From assembly GCF_014204715.1 (NCBI RefSeq), contig NZ_JACHLY010000001.1:1953001-2017000 (forward strand): a DNA stretch of 64,000 nucleotides. The letters are read 5' to 3'. This DNA is from Streptomonospora salina (GTDB lineage: Bacteria > Actinomycetota > Actinomycetes > Streptosporangiales > Streptosporangiaceae). A model generated the notes under the pieces. That model worked only from the letters and a program-made list of their open reading frames with translations. It was not told where the DNA came from and did not search any database. How positions within the stretch are numbered: the first letter of the stretch is position 1; every line of letters starts with the position of its first letter. The position numbers and the translations under genes were made by a program. Below are positions 61,391 through 64,000 of the stretch, piece by piece.

Positions 61391-61691
61391 GGAGACCCTC
61401 CCATGGGGGGCTAGGAGGTCAGGCTATCTAGATGTTTCTCTACCCAACCACGGACGTCTGACATCTTTGCTGAGTCTTTGCCCTGCTAGGGAGGGGCGCC
61501 GGAAAGTTGGCCATGTCAGGCCAGGTTGCGACTCTGGGTAAACGATTGAGGCGTGGTCGCGTCTAAACACGCGGCAGTTCCGCGCACCGTACCCGCTGCG
61601 GTGTCGAGCCCGACGGGCTAGCTGTCAGTGTGGTGGTAGCGGCCCCACCAGCCGCCTTCAGGAGTGGGCAGGGCGATGGCTCCGCGTGTAC
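61391..61691. other. Gene-free lower-GC stretch
   Basis: About 300 bases containing the promoter side of the 61-aa gene and the end of the next minus-strand gene. Several short inverted repeats but no convincing terminator, RNA or att site. No gene supported. Confidence 0.45.
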
Positions 61692-61889
61692 TCACTGGTG
61701 GTCACCGTCCTCGATCTGTTCGGCCGCCTCAGCGGCGGCCAGGAGTTGGGACGCAAGGTCCCGGGCGCGTGCGGGCGGCAGCGGGACGAGGTGGGCGAGT
61801 TGGCCAGCCGGGGCGATCCAGGCCATGACCTGGCCGGTGGCCGGTTGCACCGCCGCGCCTACGGCGGGCGGCGGGGGGAGATTCGACAT
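61692..61889 (-). CDS. Small element protein of unknown function
   Basis: 65 aa: MSNLPPPPAVGAAVQPATGQ, then 'VMAWIAPAGQLAHLVPLPPA' and a C-terminal helix 'DLASQLLAAAEAAEQIEDGD'. ATG at 61889 with GGAGACACCG upstream. Typical of small auxiliary genes in actinobacterial ICEs; not recognised. Confidence 0.5.
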   Translation of the reverse strand: MSNLPPPPAVGAAVQPATGQVMAWIAPAGQLAHLVPLPPARARDLASQLLAAAEAAEQIEDGDHQ

Positions 61890-62045
61890 GCGGTGTCTCC
61901 GGTTCCTGCACGTAGGTCGTGTCAGAGACGGCTGGGGCGAGGCAGGGGTCGATCTGTGGCGATCAGGTCGACCCCGCCTGTCCGGTGTTTGGGTCCGCCG
62001 AGTCAGCGGCGTGTCCGTTCCCATCGGGCGCCTGGATCGGCGGTT

Positions 62046-62561
62046 TCACGGGGAGCGGTAGAACTCCTCCCATCGGTCGCCCATCCACAGTTCGGCGCGC
62101 ACGATCCGCGGTCCCAGGTCAAGGTGGGGGGCGCTGGCGCGGGCCAGCCGGTAGTCGAAAGGCACGCCCGGCATGGTCTGAAGCTCGAACAGTTCGGGGA
62201 TGCCGTACTGGTCGAAGCTGCGCACGAGGTGGATGTGGTCGGCGTCGGCGCGGGCCACGACTGCGCCGTAGTCGTACTCATCGGTCAGGGCGGTGAGGAC
62301 GGCGTCCTCGTCGAGGGGCTGGTTCTCGCGGCTGCGGCATTGGGCAATGAAGCCCTCGACCACGTCGCGTGCCTGGCGGTCGCTGGGTTGGAAGTGGGTG
62401 GCTCCGCCGTTGGGATGGCCGGTGATGGTGCCGAGCCGCCGGTCCTGCTCGCACAGGGGTGCGGTCCAGGCGACGCCGGTTGGGGTTTCGAGCTGGTGGA
62501 GGTCGGTGACCCGGATGCGGGTGTGGGGCACCTGCACGCCGGTGTGGACGAGGGTGATCAT
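62046..62561 (-). CDS. Element protein of unknown function
   Basis: 171 aa, cytosolic. Features are a beta-rich N-terminal half 'TPTGVAWTAPLCEQDRRLGT', a helix 'SDRQARDVVEGFIAQCRSR' and 'HIHLVRSFDQYGIPELFELQ'. ATG at 62561 with GGAGGTAC upstream. It is in a same-strand group with the 110-aa gene and ArdC. Not recognised. Confidence 0.6.
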   Translation of the reverse strand: MITLVHTGVQVPHTRIRVTDLHQLETPTGVAWTAPLCEQDRRLGTITGHPNGGATHFQPSDRQARDVVEGFIAQCRSRENQPLDEDAVLTALTDEYDYGAVVARADADHIHLVRSFDQYGIPELFELQTMPGVPFDYRLARASAPHLDLGPRIVRAELWMGDRWEEFYRSP

Positions 62562-62635
62562 GTGTACCTCCTCGCGTGGTTGAGCAGCTGGCGGGGCGAC
62601 GCGGTGTCGGTAGCGGTGCGGCGTCGCGGCGCCGG

Positions 62636-62968
62636 TTAGTTGTCGCTGGAGTGGATGCAGGTCTGGCCCGTATACAGCGCCCAGGTGTCGAAGAAGGCCG
62701 GTTCGGCGGCCATGGCGACGCTGAGTTCGTGGGCGATGGCCTCGCTTGCGGTGCTGGCGGAGGGGGCCACGCAGAGGGCGTGGACGAGGACGCCGTCGTC
62801 GTAGGGGGTGAGGGTGCAGCTCAGGACGACGAGGTCGGTGCCACAGCGCCGGCGCAGCGGCGCCATTGCGGGGGCGAGGCGTTGGCTCACGCCGTACTGC
62901 TGGGGCTGGGTCAGGGGTGTGGCGTCCTCGTCGGCCAGGGCGAAGACTTCGACGGTGAGCACAGCCAT
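62636..62968 (-). CDS. Element protein of unknown function
   Basis: 110 aa: starts MAVLTVEVFALADED and continues 'TPYDDGVLVHALCVAPSAST', ending 'AALY'-like WALYTGQTCIHSSDN. ATG at 62968 with AGGAG-type site (AAAGGAGCC) upstream. Separated from ArdC by a hairpin terminator. Not recognised. Confidence 0.55.
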   Translation of the reverse strand: MAVLTVEVFALADEDATPLTQPQQYGVSQRLAPAMAPLRRRCGTDLVVLSCTLTPYDDGVLVHALCVAPSASTASEAIAHELSVAMAAEPAFFDTWALYTGQTCIHSSDN

Positions 62969-62999
62969 CGGTGGGCTCCTTTGCACGCGGGAAGAGGGG

Positions 63000-63030
63000 C
63001 GGGAGCCGGGTGCCACGCGCCCGGCTCCCG
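63000..63030 (-). terminator. Hairpin after the ArdC-like gene
   Basis: 11-bp perfect stem (63000-63010 with 63020-63030), 9-base loop, 14 bases past the ArdC stop. Confidence 0.65.
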
Positions 63031-63043
63031 CGCCGGTGCGGGG

Positions 63044-63925
63044 TCAGGTCGCGGATGGGGCCGCGTGCTGCAGCGCGGCGGTGATCTCATCGGCTGCGGC
63101 CATGACGCGTTCGGCGCTGGCGTGGGCGGTGGCGGCGTCACCGGCCCAGCCGGCGACGTAGGGCACCGAGTAGGGCAGGGAGTCCAGCCCGGCGAGGTTG
63201 GCGACCAGGCAGGCCACGGATTCGGCTTCGATTTCCCTGCGTTCGCGGCTGGCCTCGGGGCGGGTGTTGTGCTCGCAGACGATGTGGGCGAGCTCGTGGG
63301 TGAGGGTTTTGACCGCTTGGGCCTCCTCCACGCCTTCACGCACGCGCACGGTGCGTGCGGTGAAGTCGACGTGGCCGTAGGCCGGGCCGCAGTCGCCGCG
63401 TTCGATCCCGTAGCCGCGGCGGGTGATCTGTGTGGCCACGTGGTCCCATAGCGCCGCGGGTGCCAGGCTGCGCAGCTCTTGGGGATCGGCCGCGGAGGCG
63501 TCGGGGAGTTCGGTGCCTTCGGTTTGGGCGACGTCGAAGGCGCCGGCGGTGGTGAATCCCCGCACTTCAAACCGCGGTTTCGTGTTTGCGTCGGCGTCGT
63601 CGGAGGCGTCGGGGTCGCCGGCCTCGCTCCGGTAGCGCAGCGGCGCCAGGATCCGGATCGCCTTTTCTCCTTTGCGGACCCGACGGCCGACCTGGTTCCA
63701 CTGCTTGAGGGGGCGCACGTCGGTGGCTTCGGGGTACTGCTCCATGATCAGCAGCAGGTTGTTGAGCGAGTAGCGGCGCAGCCACGCCCGCGCGCTCAGC
63801 ATGGCGTGCCATCCGTGGCCGCTGGTCAGGTTCTCCACGGCCGACTGCAGTTGTTCGTGGGCGTGGTTGAGACGTTCGCGGCGCTGTTCCGGGCTGAGTC
63901 CGCTCCGCTTGGGACTGGTGGGCAT
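63044..63925 (-). CDS. ArdC-like antirestriction protein (ssDNA-binding plus metallopeptidase)
   Basis: 293 aa. The N-terminal ArdC ssDNA-binding domain has 'RRYSLNNLLLIMEQYPEATD' and 'KQWNQVGRRVRKGEKAIRIL'. The C-terminal ImmA/IrrE-like zinc peptidase has 'AVKTLTHELAHIVCEHNTRP' (HELAH near 209) and a downstream Glu in EIEAESVACLVA. ArdC proteins shield incoming conjugative DNA from host restriction, consistent with an ICE. ATG at 63925. Confidence 0.88.
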   Translation of the reverse strand: MPTSPKRSGLSPEQRRERLNHAHEQLQSAVENLTSGHGWHAMLSARAWLRRYSLNNLLLIMEQYPEATDVRPLKQWNQVGRRVRKGEKAIRILAPLRYRSEAGDPDASDDADANTKPRFEVRGFTTAGAFDVAQTEGTELPDASAADPQELRSLAPAALWDHVATQITRRGYGIERGDCGPAYGHVDFTARTVRVREGVEEAQAVKTLTHELAHIVCEHNTRPEASRERREIEAESVACLVANLAGLDSLPYSVPYVAGWAGDAATAHASAERVMAAADEITAALQHAAPSAT

Positions 63926-63975
63926 GGCGGATACCTCGCAGCATGCGCGGTGGGAAACGGCAGTGCGGCGGCCCG

Positions 63976-64000
63976 GGCCCGTGCCGGTGGGGCACGGGCC
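63976..64000 (-). terminator. Hairpin at the window edge
   Basis: 10-bp perfect stem GGCCCGTGCC/GGCACGGGCC with a 5-base loop, upstream of the ArdC-like gene; probably terminates the next minus-strand gene outside the window. Confidence 0.5.

Larger units (their letters stand above)
44298..64000. mobile_element. Integrative conjugative element at tRNA-Leu (right end outside window)
   Basis: Evidence for an integrated element: an intact tRNA-Leu at the junction, a large serine recombinase against it, a full set of type IV secretion genes (49,006-58,195), an antirestriction protein, an IS, and small genes typical of mobile DNA. Gene organisation switches here from housekeeping to element type. 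It is a T4SS-type ICE, not the TraB/FtsK-type AICE common in Streptomyces. The relaxase and right att site are not in the window. Confidence 0.88.

Overview
The window is very GC-rich, uses many GTG and TTG starts, and is tightly packed with overlapping GTGA/ATGA gene junctions. The gene content is that of a filamentous, sporulating actinomycete: chaplin-like surface proteins, a zinc-finger-less topoisomerase I with a Lys/Ser tail, an MFS/dTMP-kinase fusion, and a DUF2520-panC-nadB-nadC-coaX-lysS block. I infer a member of Nocardiopsaceae or a close relative. This is inference; no rRNA or species marker is present.

Region 1 (1-21,200) is core chromosome, almost all on the minus strand. Read in the direction of transcription it runs: dac (PBP4-type carboxypeptidase, divergent from ppa); zinc metalloprotease, tilS, hpt, ftsH and folE, ending in a strong hairpin; then folP, an NTF2-like gene, folB, folK and a DUF3180 gene, followed by two PH-domain membrane proteins; then a small chaplin; then the DUF2520 gene, panC, a nadB-nadC gene fusion, coaX and lysS (cut by the window edge). 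Together these supply folate, pantothenate/CoA and NAD precursors, tRNA modification and charging, and membrane proteolysis.

Region 2 (21,200-44,300) is mixed housekeeping and accessory chromosome. It holds a Cys-codon leader peptide upstream of a degenerate cupin gene, a zinc-ribbon/DEDDh exonuclease, a divergent PfkB kinase/GH4 glycosidase pair, a frameshifted gene, tRNA-Thr(CGT) with a textbook terminator, a secreted tripeptidyl-aminopeptidase-like lipoprotein, holB, the MFS-tmk fusion and topA. It ends in a cell-surface cluster: a five-repeat Cys-less chaplin-like protein, a two-domain chaplin with a sortase signal, and another secreted protein, followed by an M20 peptidase.

Region 3 (44,213-64,000, continuing past the window) is an integrative conjugative element next to tRNA-Leu(GAG). 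A large serine recombinase lies against the tRNA, and its reading frame runs antisense through the whole tRNA. The element carries a coupled PAPS-reductase-like/XF1762 pair, a sigma-like regulator, a type IV secretion operon (VirB2-like pilin, TrbL/VirB6, PrgI/VirB3, VirB4, VirD4 coupling protein, replication-relaxation protein, SLT-NlpC/P60 lysin), an IS3-family insertion, a lower-GC cargo patch with an overlapping 61-aa/245-aa pair, and an ArdC-like antirestriction protein.

The most interesting structural signal is in Region 3. The sigma-like gene is flanked by two copies of a 44-bp sequence (36 of 44 identical) facing outward. Each has promoter-like hexamers. One points into the PAPS-reductase operon and the other into the conjugation operon, which looks like an element-encoded sigma regulon.
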